In this document: one piece after another, positions 38,863 through 47,748 of the stretch
Layout: every line of letters starts with the position of its first letter
Position numbering within the stretch: position 1 is the first letter of the stretch
NCBI RefSeq assembly: GCF_001187435.1
Contig: NZ_LFXA01000017.1
Location: 372,001 to 436,000, forward strand
Source: Streptomyces caatingaensis
Lineage (GTDB): Bacteria > Actinomycetota > Actinomycetes > Streptomycetales > Streptomycetaceae
Length of the DNA: 64,000 nucleotides
Reading direction: 5' to 3'
Notes under the pieces: generated by a model
What the model was told of the DNA's origin: nothing
What the model saw: the letters and a program-made list of their open reading frames with translations, nothing else
Database searches by the model: none
Position numbers and translations under genes: made by a program

Positions 38863-40068
38863 GTGGCCACCGCGACCGAAGCAGACGCGATGCGACGCGC
38901 CGTGGCGCTCGCCGCGCGCGCCCTCGGTTCCACGAGCCCCAACCCCGTCGTCGGCTGTGTCCTGCTGGACGCCGCCGGCCGGGTCGCCGGCGAGGGCTGG
39001 CACCGGCGCGCCGGCGCGGCGCACGCCGAGGTCGAGGCGCTCCGCGCGGCCGCCGCCGCCGGCCACGACGTCCGGGGCGGCACCGCCGTCGTCACCCTCG
39101 AACCCTGCAACCACACCGGCCGCACCGGCCCGTGCGCCCAGGCCCTCATCGCCGCCGGCATCGCCCGCGTCGTCTACGCGGTCGCCGACCCCGACCCCGT
39201 CGCCACCGGCGGCGCGGCCACCCTCGCGGCGGCCGGCGTCGAGACCGAGGGCGGGCTGCTGGCCGACGAGGCCGCGGCCGGCAACGCCGCCTGGCTCACC
39301 TCCGTGCTGCGCGGCCGCCCGTTCGTGCAGTGGAAGTACGCCGCCACCCTCGACGGCCGCAGCGCCGCCGCCGACGGCACCAGCCGCTGGATCACCTCCG
39401 CCGAGTCCCGCGCCGACGTCCACCGGCTGCGCGCCGAGGCCGACGCCGTCGTGGTGGGCTCCGGCACCCTGCGCGCCGACGACCCGCACCTGGCCGTCCG
39501 CGGCCGCGCCGGGGTCACCCAGCCGCTGCGCGTCGTCATGGACACCCGGGCCACCGTCCGGCCGACCGCCCGCGTCCTCGACGACGCGGCCCCCACCCTG
39601 ATCGCCGTCGGCGAGGACGCCGACACCGGGCACCTGCCCGGCACCGACGTCGTCCGGCTGCCCGCCGGGCCCGCCGGCCTCGACGTCGCCGCCCTGCTCG
39701 CCGAGCTGCACCGCCGCGGCGTGCGCTCCGTCCTGCTGGAGGGCGGCCCCAGGCTCGCCGGCGCCTTCCTCGCGGCCGGCGCCGTCGACCGCGTCGTCGG
39801 CTACCTCGCCCCCGCCCTGCTCGGCTCCGGGCCGGCCGCCCTCGGCGACGCCGGCGTCGGCACCATCGCGCAGGCGCTGCGCCTGGACGTCACCGACGTC
39901 GCCCGGCTCGGCCCCGACCTGCGCGTCACCGCCGTGCCCGTGCGCCCCGCCGCAGGCGCCGCGCCGGAGCGCCGGCCGGCCGCCGCGCCGTCGCGGAGCC
40001 GCCCGGGTGACAGCCCCGCGCCCCTCGGGGGCGCCGCCGCCCCCGCCCACGCCCCAGAGGAGAACTGA
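38863..40068 (+). CDS. ribD: Bifunctional riboflavin deaminase/reductase
   Basis: This 401-residue enzyme has an N-terminal deaminase domain with zinc motifs HAEVEAL and EPCNHTGRTGPC. Its C-terminal reductase domain has KYAATLDGR, DAVVVGSGTLRADDP and LEGGPRLAGAFL. It carries out the second and third steps of riboflavin synthesis. The GTG at 38863 follows AGGAGG. The final 35 residues are Pro/Ala-rich and dispensable-looking. It is three bases before ribE. Confidence 0.95.
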   Translation: MATATEADAMRRAVALAARALGSTSPNPVVGCVLLDAAGRVAGEGWHRRAGAAHAEVEALRAAAAAGHDVRGGTAVVTLEPCNHTGRTGPCAQALIAAGIARVVYAVADPDPVATGGAATLAAAGVETEGGLLADEAAAGNAAWLTSVLRGRPFVQWKYAATLDGRSAAADGTSRWITSAESRADVHRLRAEADAVVVGSGTLRADDPHLAVRGRAGVTQPLRVVMDTRATVRPTARVLDDAAPTLIAVGEDADTGHLPGTDVVRLPAGPAGLDVAALLAELHRRGVRSVLLEGGPRLAGAFLAAGAVDRVVGYLAPALLGSGPAALGDAGVGTIAQALRLDVTDVARLGPDLRVTAVPVRPAAGAAPERRPAAAPSRSRPGDSPAPLGGAAAPAHAPEEN

Positions 40069-40071
40069 GAA

Positions 40072-40683
40072 GTGTTCACCGGAATCGTCGAAGAGCTCGG
40101 TGAGGTCGTCGCCGTCGAACGCCGCGGCGACTCGGCCCGGTTGCGGCTGCGCGGGCCCCTGGTCACCGAGGACGCCGGGCACGGCGACTCGATCGCGGTC
40201 AACGGAGTGTGCCTGACCGTGGTCACCACCGCCGACGGCGAGTTCACCGCCGACGTCATGGCCGAGACCCTCGACCGCTCCGCCCTCGGCGCCCTCGTCC
40301 CCGGCTCCCGCGTCAACCTGGAGCGGCCCATGGCGCTGGGCGGGCGGCTCGGCGGCCACCTCGTCCAGGGGCACGTGGACGGCACCGGCACCATCACCGA
40401 ACGGGTGCCCGGCCAGCACTGGGAGACCGTACGGATCTCGCTGCCGGACGGCCTCGCCCGCTACGTCGTCGACAAGGGCTCCATCACCGTGGACGGCATC
40501 AGCCTCACCGTCGTGGAGGCCGGCGACGACTGGTTCACCGTCAGCCTCATCCCCACCACGCTCGCCCTCACCACCCTGGGCGTCAAGAAGACCGGCGACC
40601 CCGTCAACCTCGAGGTCGACGTCCTGGCGAAGTACACCGAGCGGCTGCTGGGCCACCGGGCCCGGACGGAGGAGCCGGCATGA
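40072..40683 (+). CDS. ribE: Riboflavin synthase alpha subunit
   Basis: This 203-residue enzyme dismutates two lumazines into riboflavin. The duplicated lumazine-binding fold is visible: MFTGIVEELGEV, the repeats with VNGVCLTVV and DGISLTVVEAG, and the GGRLGGHLVQGHVDGTG segment. The GTG at 40072 follows AGGAGAACTGAGAA. The TGA overlaps the ribM ATG. Confidence 0.96.
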   Translation: MFTGIVEELGEVVAVERRGDSARLRLRGPLVTEDAGHGDSIAVNGVCLTVVTTADGEFTADVMAETLDRSALGALVPGSRVNLERPMALGGRLGGHLVQGHVDGTGTITERVPGQHWETVRISLPDGLARYVVDKGSITVDGISLTVVEAGDDWFTVSLIPTTLALTTLGVKKTGDPVNLEVDVLAKYTERLLGHRARTEEPA

Positions 40684-41348
40684 GCGCGCTCTCCTGGCTG
40701 GGCGACGAGGCGTTCACCGCCCTCGGCCAGCACGTCATCTGGTCCGACATGATCGGCAACACCATCGGCCTGGGCGCCCTCGCCCTCGGCTGGCGCCGCT
40801 CGATCTGGACCTGGCCCGCCCAGTTCCTCGCGGGCCTGGTCCTCGTCACCGCCTACGCCTCGGCCCACCTCAGCGGCGGCGTCGGCAAGCAGCTGCTCGT
40901 CATCGGCGTCGCCCTGTGGGGCTGGCGGCAGTGGCAGGCGGGCGGCCGGGACACCGGCGACGGCCACCCCGGCGTCCGCTTCGCCACCTGGCGCGAGCGG
41001 GCCGTGCTGCTCGCCGGCACCGCCGCGGGCACCCTCGCCGTCGGCGGCCTCTTCAGCGCCGTGCCCCAACTGTCCTGGAACCCCTGGCCGGACGCGTACA
41101 TCTTCGTCGGCACCCTCACCGCGATGGTCGCCCAGGCCCGCGGGCTCGTGGAGTTCTGGTTCGCCTGGCTGCTCGTCGACGCCGTCGGCGTCCCGCTCGC
41201 CTTCTCCAGCGGCCTGGCCTTCTCCGGCCTGGTCTACGTCGTCTACCTCGTCATCGTCCTGTGGGGCATGCGCGACTGGTGGCTGCGCTCCCGTGCCGCC
41301 GACCGCGCCGCCGCGGCCCGCGGGCCGGCCCTCTCCCGGGCCGCCTGA
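40680..41348 (+). CDS. ribM: PnuC-family riboflavin transporter
   Basis: This 222-residue protein has about seven hydrophobic helices, with the PnuC-like segments DMIGNTIGLGALALGWRR and WNPWPDAYIFVGTLTAMVAQARGLVEFW. A PnuC-type gene inside the rib operon is the RibM/PnuX riboflavin importer of actinobacteria. The ATGA overlap with ribE shows translational coupling. It is under the FMN riboswitch by position. Confidence 0.9.
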   Translation: MSALSWLGDEAFTALGQHVIWSDMIGNTIGLGALALGWRRSIWTWPAQFLAGLVLVTAYASAHLSGGVGKQLLVIGVALWGWRQWQAGGRDTGDGHPGVRFATWRERAVLLAGTAAGTLAVGGLFSAVPQLSWNPWPDAYIFVGTLTAMVAQARGLVEFWFAWLLVDAVGVPLAFSSGLAFSGLVYVVYLVIVLWGMRDWWLRSRAADRAAAARGPALSRAA

Positions 41349-41389
41349 GCCACCGGCACCTTCCCCACCGATCACCAAGGAGTGACAGC

Positions 41390-42670
41390 ATGACCGCCCC
41401 CCAGCGCCGGTCCACGACCGAGGACCTCGCCCTCGACCCGGTGGAGCGCGCCATCGCCGACATCGCGGCCGGCCGGCCCGTCGTGGTGGTGGACGACGAG
41501 AGCCGGGAGAACGAGGGCGACCTCGTCGTCGCCGCCGAGGCGGCCACCCCCGAGACCGTCGCCTTCATGATGAGCGAGTGCCGCGGCCTGATCTGCATGC
41601 CCATGGAGGCGGAGGACATCGACCGCCTCGACCTGCCGCAGATGGTCGAGCACAACACCGAGGCCATGCGCACCGCCTTCACCGTCAGCGTCGACGCGAC
41701 CTCAGCGCACGGCGTCGGCACCGGCATCTCCGCCGCCGACCGCGCCACCACCATCCGGCTGCTGGCCTCGCCCGACAGCGTGCCCGCCGACTTCACCCGC
41801 CCCGGCCACGTCTTCCCGCTGCGCGCCCGCCCCGGCGGCGTCCTCGTCCGCCCCGGGCACACCGAGGCCGGCTGCGACCTGGCACGGCTCGCCGGCTTCC
41901 GCCCCGCCGCTGCCATCGTGGAGATCGCCGGCGAGGACGGCCGGATGCTGCGCCTGCCCGAACTCGTCCCCTTCGCCCGCCGCCACGGCCTCACGATCAT
42001 CTCCATCGAGGACCTCATCAGCCACCTGCGGTCCGCCGAGCCCACCGTCAAGCGCGAGGCCACCACCCGACTGCCCACCGCCGCCGGGGAGTTCACCGCC
42101 CACGGCTACCGCTCCGTCCGCGACGGCGTCGAACACGTCGCCCTGGTCGCCGGCGACCTCGGAGAGGGCGAGGACGTCCTGGTGCGCGTCCACTCCGAGT
42201 GCCTGACCGGCGACGTCTTCGGCTCGCTGCGCTGCGACTGCGGACCCCAGCTGGAGGCGTCCCTGGAGCGGATCGCCGAGGAGGGCCGCGGCGTGGTCGT
42301 CTACCTCCGCGGCCACGAGGGCCGCGGCATCGGGCTGCTGTCCAAGCTGCGGGCCTACGAGCTCCAGGAGGCCGGCCACGACACGCTCGACGCCAACCTC
42401 GAACTCGGCCTCCCCGCCGACGCCCGCGACTACGCCGCCGGCGCGCAGATGCTCGCCGACCTCGGCGTCCGCTCGGTGCGGCTGATGACCAACAACCCCG
42501 ACAAGTCCATCGCCCTGGAACGGCACGGCATCAAGATTTCCGGCCGCGAGCCGATGCCCGTGGCGGCGGGCGAGCACAATCTGCGGTACCTGCGGACCAA
42601 GCGGGACCGGATGGGACACGACCTGCCCTGGCTGGACGACGGCCAGGTGTCCCCCTGCGGCAACCAGTGA
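41390..42670 (+). CDS. ribBA: Bifunctional DHBP synthase/GTP cyclohydrolase II
   Basis: This 426-residue fusion supplies both riboflavin precursors. The DHBP synthase half has DDESRENEGDLVVAAE and RPGHVFPLRARPGGVLVRPGHTEA. The GTP cyclohydrolase II half has the zinc motif HSECLTGDVFGSLRCDCGPQLE and RGHEGRGIG. The ATG at 41390 follows AAGGAG by 9 bases; the longer open frame upstream lies inside ribM. It precedes ribH in the operon. Confidence 0.97.
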   Translation: MTAPQRRSTTEDLALDPVERAIADIAAGRPVVVVDDESRENEGDLVVAAEAATPETVAFMMSECRGLICMPMEAEDIDRLDLPQMVEHNTEAMRTAFTVSVDATSAHGVGTGISAADRATTIRLLASPDSVPADFTRPGHVFPLRARPGGVLVRPGHTEAGCDLARLAGFRPAAAIVEIAGEDGRMLRLPELVPFARRHGLTIISIEDLISHLRSAEPTVKREATTRLPTAAGEFTAHGYRSVRDGVEHVALVAGDLGEGEDVLVRVHSECLTGDVFGSLRCDCGPQLEASLERIAEEGRGVVVYLRGHEGRGIGLLSKLRAYELQEAGHDTLDANLELGLPADARDYAAGAQMLADLGVRSVRLMTNNPDKSIALERHGIKISGREPMPVAAGEHNLRYLRTKRDRMGHDLPWLDDGQVSPCGNQ

Positions 42671-42701
42671 CCCACCAGAGAGACCCCGAGGAGCGAGCGA
42701 C

Positions 42702-43187
42702 GTGAGCGGCAAGGGCGCCCCCCAGCTGAGTGTGAAGAACTGTCAGGATCTCCGGGTGGCCGTGGTCGCCGCCCAGTGGCACGAGAAGGTCATGGACGGC
42801 CTCGTCGACGGGGCCCTGCGCGCCCTGCACGAGATCGGCATCGACGAGCCGACGCTGCTGCGCGTGCCCGGCAGCTGGGAGCTGCCCGTGGCCGCCAAGG
42901 TCCTCGCCGGCCGCGGCTACGACGCCGTCGTCGCCCTCGGCGTGGTCATCCGCGGCGGCACCCCCCACTTCGACTACGTCTGCCAGGGCGTCACCCAGGG
43001 CCTGGCCCAGGTGGCCGCCGACACCGGAGTGCCCATCGGCTTCGGCGTGCTCACCTGCGACGACGAGGCACAGGCCCTCGACCGGGCGGGCCTCGACGGC
43101 TCCGCCGAGGACAAGGGCCACGAGGCCGTCACCGCGGCCGTCTCCACCGCCGTCGTCCTGCGCTCGCTCTCCGAGCCCTGGCACTGA
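42702..43187 (+). CDS. ribH: 6,7-dimethyl-8-ribityllumazine synthase
   Basis: This 161-residue enzyme condenses DHBP and the ribitylaminopyrimidine. Motifs are VVAAQWHEKVMDGLVDGA, VPGSWELPVAAKVLA, ALGVVIRGGTPHFDYV and FGVLTCDDEAQAL. The GTG start has GAGGAGCGAGC upstream. It is the last rib gene; hisE starts 54 bases later on the same strand. Confidence 0.96.
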   Translation: MSGKGAPQLSVKNCQDLRVAVVAAQWHEKVMDGLVDGALRALHEIGIDEPTLLRVPGSWELPVAAKVLAGRGYDAVVALGVVIRGGTPHFDYVCQGVTQGLAQVAADTGVPIGFGVLTCDDEAQALDRAGLDGSAEDKGHEAVTAAVSTAVVLRSLSEPWH

Positions 43188-43241
43188 GCGTCCGAGCCCT
43201 GGCACCGAGCGGGGGAGCGGACACCGTAGGGTAGGACCACC

Positions 43242-43511
43242 ATGGACAGGAAGACGTTCGAGGAGCTCTTCGCCGAGCTCCAGCAGAAGGCCACCGGCGA
43301 CCCCGCCACCTCCCGCACCGCGGAACTGGTGGGCAAGGGGGTCCACGCCATCGGCAAGAAGGTCGTCGAGGAGGCGGCCGAGGTGTGGATGGCCGCCGAG
43401 TACGAGGGCGCCGACGCCACGGCCGAGGAGATCTCCCAGCTCCTCTACCACCTTCAGGTGATGATGATCGCCCGCGGCATCTCGCTGGACGACGTCTACT
43501 CCCACCTCTGA
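43242..43511 (+). CDS. hisE: Phosphoribosyl-ATP pyrophosphatase
   Basis: This 89-residue MazG-fold protein catalyses the second step of histidine synthesis. It shows KTFEELFAELQQKA and the metal-binding EEAAEVWMAAEYEG helix, and ends in ISLDDVYSHL. It precedes hisG by 65 bases, the normal actinobacterial pair that stands apart from the main his operon. Confidence 0.96.
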   Translation: MDRKTFEELFAELQQKATGDPATSRTAELVGKGVHAIGKKVVEEAAEVWMAAEYEGADATAEEISQLLYHLQVMMIARGISLDDVYSHL

Positions 43512-43576
43512 TCCCCCTCCGGTCCGCGCCCTCCCTCCCCACCGCACCATCCCGACGTTCTAAGGAAACCGACCTC

Positions 43577-44425
43577 ATGCTGCGCATCGCCGTCCCCAAC
43601 AAGGGTTCTCTCTCCGAGCCTGCGTCGGAGATGCTCCATGAGGCCGGCTACCGGCAGCGCAAGGACCGCAGGGAACTCGTCCTCGTCGACTCCGCCAACG
43701 AGGTCGAGTTCTTCTTCCTGCGCCCCCGCGACATCGCCGTCTACGTCGGCTCCGGCAAGCTCGACATCGGCATCACCGGCCGCGACCTGCTGCTCGACTC
43801 CGGCTCCCGGGCCGAGGAGATCATGCAGCTCGGCTTCGCCGGCTCGACGTTCCGCTACGCCACCCGCCCGGGCACGGCCAAGGACGTCTCGGAGTTCGGC
43901 GGCATGACCATCGCCACCTCCTTCGCCGGGCTGGTCACCAAGCACCTCGCCGACCACGGCGTGGACGCGGACGTCGTCCACCTCGACGGCGCCGTCGAGA
44001 CCGCCATCCAGCTCGGCGTCGCCCAGGTCATCGCCGACGTCGTCGAGACCGGCACCACCCTGCGCAACGCCGGCCTGGAGATCATCGGCGAGCCGATCCT
44101 GGAGTCCGAGGCCGTCGTCATCCGCCGCGCCGGCGCCCCCGCCGACGACCCGAAGGTCCAGCAGTTCCTCCGCCGCATGCAGGGCGTCCTGGTCGCCCGC
44201 CGCTACGTGATGATGGACTACGACATCCGCGTCGAGCACGTCGAGCGCGCCGTCGCCCTCACCCCCGGCCTGGAGTCGCCCACCGTCTCCCCGCTGCACC
44301 ACGAGGGCTGGGTCGCCGTCCGCTCCATGGTCCCGGCCAAGGACGCCCAGCGGATCATGGACGAGCTCTACGAGCTCGGCGCCCGCGCCATCCTGACCAC
44401 CGGCATCCACGCCTGCCGCCTCTGA
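43577..44425 (+). CDS. hisG: ATP phosphoribosyltransferase, long form
   Basis: This 282-residue enzyme commits ATP and PRPP to histidine synthesis. The opening IAVPNKGSLSEPASEML, the PRPP loop DVVETGTTLRNAGLE and a C-terminal ACT-like regulatory domain are present. The long form is feedback-inhibited by histidine in homologues. The ATG at 43577 gives the conserved N-terminus; upstream open codons belong to the hisE shadow. Confidence 0.97.
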   Translation: MLRIAVPNKGSLSEPASEMLHEAGYRQRKDRRELVLVDSANEVEFFFLRPRDIAVYVGSGKLDIGITGRDLLLDSGSRAEEIMQLGFAGSTFRYATRPGTAKDVSEFGGMTIATSFAGLVTKHLADHGVDADVVHLDGAVETAIQLGVAQVIADVVETGTTLRNAGLEIIGEPILESEAVVIRRAGAPADDPKVQQFLRRMQGVLVARRYVMMDYDIRVEHVERAVALTPGLESPTVSPLHHEGWVAVRSMVPAKDAQRIMDELYELGARAILTTGIHACRL

Positions 44426-44431
44426 GGAACC

Positions 44432-44881
44432 GTGACCGCCACCGTGACCCCCCTCCCCGTCACCTTCCGCCCCACCCTCACCCGGGTGGTGCTGCTGGGC
44501 ATCGGCTTCGCCCTCGTCGCCGTGCTCACGGTGATGTCGTTCCTGCTGGAGTCCTTCACCGCCGGGGACCGTGCCACCTTCATCGGCACGGGGCTGCTGG
44601 GCCTGGGCGTCCTCGCCCTGCTCAGCCGGCCCAAGGTGGTCGCCACGCCCGAGGGCGTCACGGTGGTGAACCTCACCACCGTACGGAGGCTGGCCTGGGC
44701 GCAGATCGTCCGGGTCAACCTCCGCCCCGGCGACTCCTGGGTCCACCTCGACCTCGCCGACGGAACGTCCCTGCCCGCCATGGGCATTCAGACCGGCATC
44801 GCCAAGGAGAAGGCCATCGCCGACGCGCGCGCCCTGAACGCGCTCGTCGCCGAGCACGGCACCGGCCGGGTGGCGAACTGA
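44432..44881 (+). CDS. PH-domain membrane protein
   Basis: This 149-residue protein has two hydrophobic helices (VLLGIGFALVAVLTVMSFLL and TFIGTGLLGLGVLALL) and then a bacterial PH domain (VVATPEGVTVVNLTTVRRLAWAQIVRVNL). The GTG at 44432 is six bases after hisG, so the genes are co-transcribed. This partner is common next to hisG in Streptomyces; its function is unknown. Confidence 0.8.
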   Translation: MTATVTPLPVTFRPTLTRVVLLGIGFALVAVLTVMSFLLESFTAGDRATFIGTGLLGLGVLALLSRPKVVATPEGVTVVNLTTVRRLAWAQIVRVNLRPGDSWVHLDLADGTSLPAMGIQTGIAKEKAIADARALNALVAEHGTGRVAN

Positions 44882-45076
44882 GGACGGTCGGCCGCCCCCG
44901 AGCCGGATTCCTTGATTACTCTGGTGCCACGGGCACATCCCTGCCCCGCCCCGCACGAGCCGCCGTGCCCACCGCACGGCCCGCGGGACACCTGCGAACC
45001 GAGGAGTGATCCCCTCCGGGATGGACGGACCGTCCTGTAGTACCCGCGCCGCTGCCCCCCTGGGCGAGGCGGCGCG

Positions 45077-46417
45077 ATGAGCATCACCGTTTCGCTGCTG
45101 CTCCTGGCGGCGGCCCTGCTCCTGATCCTCGCCAACGGCTTCTTCGTCGCCGCCGAGTTCGGCCTGGTGACCGTCGAGAAGCCGGAGGCCGAGCGGGCCG
45201 CGGCGAGCGGCGACCACCGCGCCCGGACCGTCGTCGCGGCCCTGCGCGAACTCTCCTTCCAGCTCTCCGGCACCCAACTGGGCATCACCATCACCTCGTT
45301 GGTGGTCGGCATGCTCGCCGAACCCGCCCTCGGCCGGCTGCTCAGCGGCCCCCTGGGCGCGGCCGGGCTGCCCCCCGGCGCCGCGGCGGGCGCCGCCGTC
45401 GTGACCGGCATGCTGGCGGCCTCCGCCGTGCAGATGGTCATCGGCGAGCTCGTGCCCAAGAACTGGGCGGTCTCGCGGCCGTTGCAGGTCGCGCGCTTCG
45501 TCGCCCGCCCGCAGAGCCTCTTCTCCCACTTCTTCCGACCCGTCATCACCCTGCTGAACGCGGTCGCCAACCGGCTCGTACGGGCCCTGGGCGTCGAGCC
45601 CGCCGAGGAGCTGGCCTCCGCCCGCACCCCCGGCGAACTCGTCTCGCTCGCCCGGCACTCGGCCCGCGCCGGCGCGCTGGAGCAGGACACCGCGGACCTC
45701 TTCGTCCGCACCCTCTCGCTGGGCGACCTCACCGCCCAGCAGGTGATGACCCCGCGCGTGAAGGTCAGCGCCCTCCAGGCCGGCGCCACCGCCGAGGACG
45801 TCCTCAACCTCACCCGCGCCACGGGCCTCTCCCGCTTCCCCGTCTACCGGGAGCGGCTGGACGAGGTCGTCGGCATGGTCCACCTCAAGGACGCGCTGGC
45901 CGTCCCGGGCGAGGAGCGGCTGCGCACCCCGGTCACCCGGATCGCCGTGGCCCCCATGCTCGTCCCGCAGAGCCTGCCCGTGCAGCCGCTGCTGGAACAG
46001 CTGCGCAGCGAGCAGCCGATAGCCGTCGTCGTGGACGAGTACGGCGGCACCGCCGGGGTGGTCACCCTGGAGGACATCGTCGAGGAGCTCGTCGGCGAGG
46101 TCCGCGACGAGCACGACCACGCCGACGCCGCCCGCCCCGACCTCGTCCCGCTGCCCTGCGAGGACGGCCGCACGGTCTGGGAGGCGGACGGCGCCTGCCG
46201 CGTCGACGCCCTGCGCCGCATAGGACTCGACGCGCCGGACGGTCCCTACGAGACCGTCGCCGGCCTCGTCGCCGACCTGCTGGGACGCATCCCCGTCCCC
46301 GGCGACCGGGCCGAACTGCCCGGCGGCTGGCGGCTGTCGGTGCGCCGGGTGGGACACCACCGGGCCGAGCGCGTCCGGTTCTCCCGGACCGGTGCCGTGG
46401 CGGGTGAGGCGCGATGA
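45077..46417 (+). CDS. CNNM/CBS-domain transporter (hemolysin C-like), first copy
   Basis: This 446-residue membrane protein has an N-terminal CNNM/DUF21 domain with about four helices (ILANGFFVAAEFGLVTVEK, LSGTQLGITITSLVVGM), a CBS pair (LTAQQVMTPRVKV, ATGLSRFPVYRERLDEVVGMVHLKD) and a C-terminal CorC/HlyC domain (VTLEDIVEELVGEVRDE). The family transports or controls Mg/Co ions. It overlaps the second copy by 4 bases. Confidence 0.9.
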   Translation: MSITVSLLLLAAALLLILANGFFVAAEFGLVTVEKPEAERAAASGDHRARTVVAALRELSFQLSGTQLGITITSLVVGMLAEPALGRLLSGPLGAAGLPPGAAAGAAVVTGMLAASAVQMVIGELVPKNWAVSRPLQVARFVARPQSLFSHFFRPVITLLNAVANRLVRALGVEPAEELASARTPGELVSLARHSARAGALEQDTADLFVRTLSLGDLTAQQVMTPRVKVSALQAGATAEDVLNLTRATGLSRFPVYRERLDEVVGMVHLKDALAVPGEERLRTPVTRIAVAPMLVPQSLPVQPLLEQLRSEQPIAVVVDEYGGTAGVVTLEDIVEELVGEVRDEHDHADAARPDLVPLPCEDGRTVWEADGACRVDALRRIGLDAPDGPYETVAGLVADLLGRIPVPGDRAELPGGWRLSVRRVGHHRAERVRFSRTGAVAGEAR

Positions 46418-47529
46418 GCGTGCTGCAACTCGTCTTCGCCGTGCTGCTGGTGCTCGCCAACGGGTTCTTCGTGGGCGCCGAGTTCGCGCTCGTCTCCGTG
46501 CGGCGCAGCCAGATCGAGCCGCGGGCCGCCGAGGGCTCGGGCCGGGCCCGCACCGTGCTGACCGGGCTGGAGAACCTGCCGCAGATGATGGCGGCCGCCC
46601 AGTTCGGCATCACCGTCTGCTCGCTGACGCTCGGCGCGGTCGCCGAACCGACCGTCGCGGAGCTGCTGGAGCCCGTCTTCCACGCGGCCGGGCTGCCCGC
46701 CGGGCTCATCCATCCGCTCGGCTACGTCATCGCGCTGGCCCTGGTGGTCTTCCTGCACCTGGTCATCGGCGAGATGGTGCCGAAGAACCTCGCCATGTCC
46801 GCCCCCGACCGGGCGGCGCTGTGGCTGGGCCCCGGCCTGGTCGCCTTCGCCCGGCTGTGCCGGCCGGTGACGCGGCTGCTGGGCGCCTGCGCGCACGGGG
46901 TGCTGCGGCTCTTCCGGGTCGAGCCCAAGGACGAGGTCGAGGCCGTCTTCACCAGTGAGCAGCTCACCCACCTCGTCGAGGACTCCCGCCAGGCCGGGCT
47001 CCTCGAACCGGCCGAGCAGGAGCGGCTGGAGGACGCGCTGGAGCTGGGCAGCCGGCCGGTCACGGACGTGCTGCTCGACCCCTCGTCGCTGGTCACGGTC
47101 ACGACGTCGGTCACGCCGCGGGAGATCGAGGAGCTGACCGTGCGCACGGGCTACTCCCGGTTCCCGGTCTGCGCGCCCGGCGGCGCCGTCATGGGCTACG
47201 TCCACGTCAAGGACGTCCTCGACCTGGAGGAGCGGGAGCGGCCGGTGCCGCAGCACGTCTGGCGCCGGATCGAGACCCTGCGGGCCGAGCTGCCGCTCGA
47301 CGACGCGCTGACCGTGATGCGGAGGGCCGCCGCGCATCTGGCGGCGGTGGCCGACGCGGGGGGGAAGGTGGTGGGGCTGGTGGCCCTGGAGGACGTGCTG
47401 GAGATGTTGGTGGGGGAGGTGCGGGATCCTTCCCACCGGGTGGGGGTCGCGTCGTCGGCGCCCGTGTCCGGCGCCGGCGACGCGGCGGTGGTTCCGGTGC
47501 CTCGGGAGCGGGAGGTGGTGTCGGGGTAG
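46414..47529 (+). CDS. CNNM/CBS-domain transporter, second copy
   Basis: This 371-residue paralogue of the preceding gene has the CNNM domain (LANGFFVGAEFALVSVRRSQIEP) and CBS pair (RTGYSRFPVCAPGGAVMGYVHVKDVLDL) but lacks the CorC/HlyC domain, which explains its shorter length. The ATGA overlap implies a heteromeric or co-regulated pair. The GC-rich intergenic block B follows 12 bases later. Confidence 0.88.
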   Translation: MSVLQLVFAVLLVLANGFFVGAEFALVSVRRSQIEPRAAEGSGRARTVLTGLENLPQMMAAAQFGITVCSLTLGAVAEPTVAELLEPVFHAAGLPAGLIHPLGYVIALALVVFLHLVIGEMVPKNLAMSAPDRAALWLGPGLVAFARLCRPVTRLLGACAHGVLRLFRVEPKDEVEAVFTSEQLTHLVEDSRQAGLLEPAEQERLEDALELGSRPVTDVLLDPSSLVTVTTSVTPREIEELTVRTGYSRFPVCAPGGAVMGYVHVKDVLDLEERERPVPQHVWRRIETLRAELPLDDALTVMRRAAAHLAAVADAGGKVVGLVALEDVLEMLVGEVRDPSHRVGVASSAPVSGAGDAAVVPVPREREVVSG

Positions 47530-47540
47530 GGATTTGCCCC

Positions 47541-47736
47541 TGGCCCGCCCTTTCACCGTTTCTCACCGCGCTCCGCGCGGGGCAACGCGGCTGCGCCGCG
47601 TTCGTCCTCAAACGCCGGACGGGCTGAATCAGCCCGTCCGGCGTTTGAGGACATCGCCCGCAGGGCGATGCGGGTCGAGGGGCGGAGCCCCGGGAGAAAT
47701 TGGGGGCACCCCCTCTGGGGGAGAAAGGGCGGGTCC
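47541..47736. repeat. Intergenic block B: inverted end repeats around a 24-bp palindrome
   Basis: The left end GCCCGCCCTTTCACCGTTTC (47543-47562) is inverted against GAGAAAGGGCGGG (47721-47733). Between them is a perfect 24-bp inverted repeat, 47604-47627 and 47629-47652, starting GTCCTCAAACGCCGGACGGG. The CGCGGCTGCGCCGCG and ATCGCCCGCAGGGCGAT stretches around it are also self-complementary. The gap of 219 bases carries no gene. Confidence 0.75.
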
Positions 47737-47748
47737 GGGGCACATTCC

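Noticed and set aside
44882..45076. Possible small gene in the gap before the first CNNM gene
   Set aside because: No open frame of convincing codon bias or ribosome site was found; the region is likely only promoter and leader.
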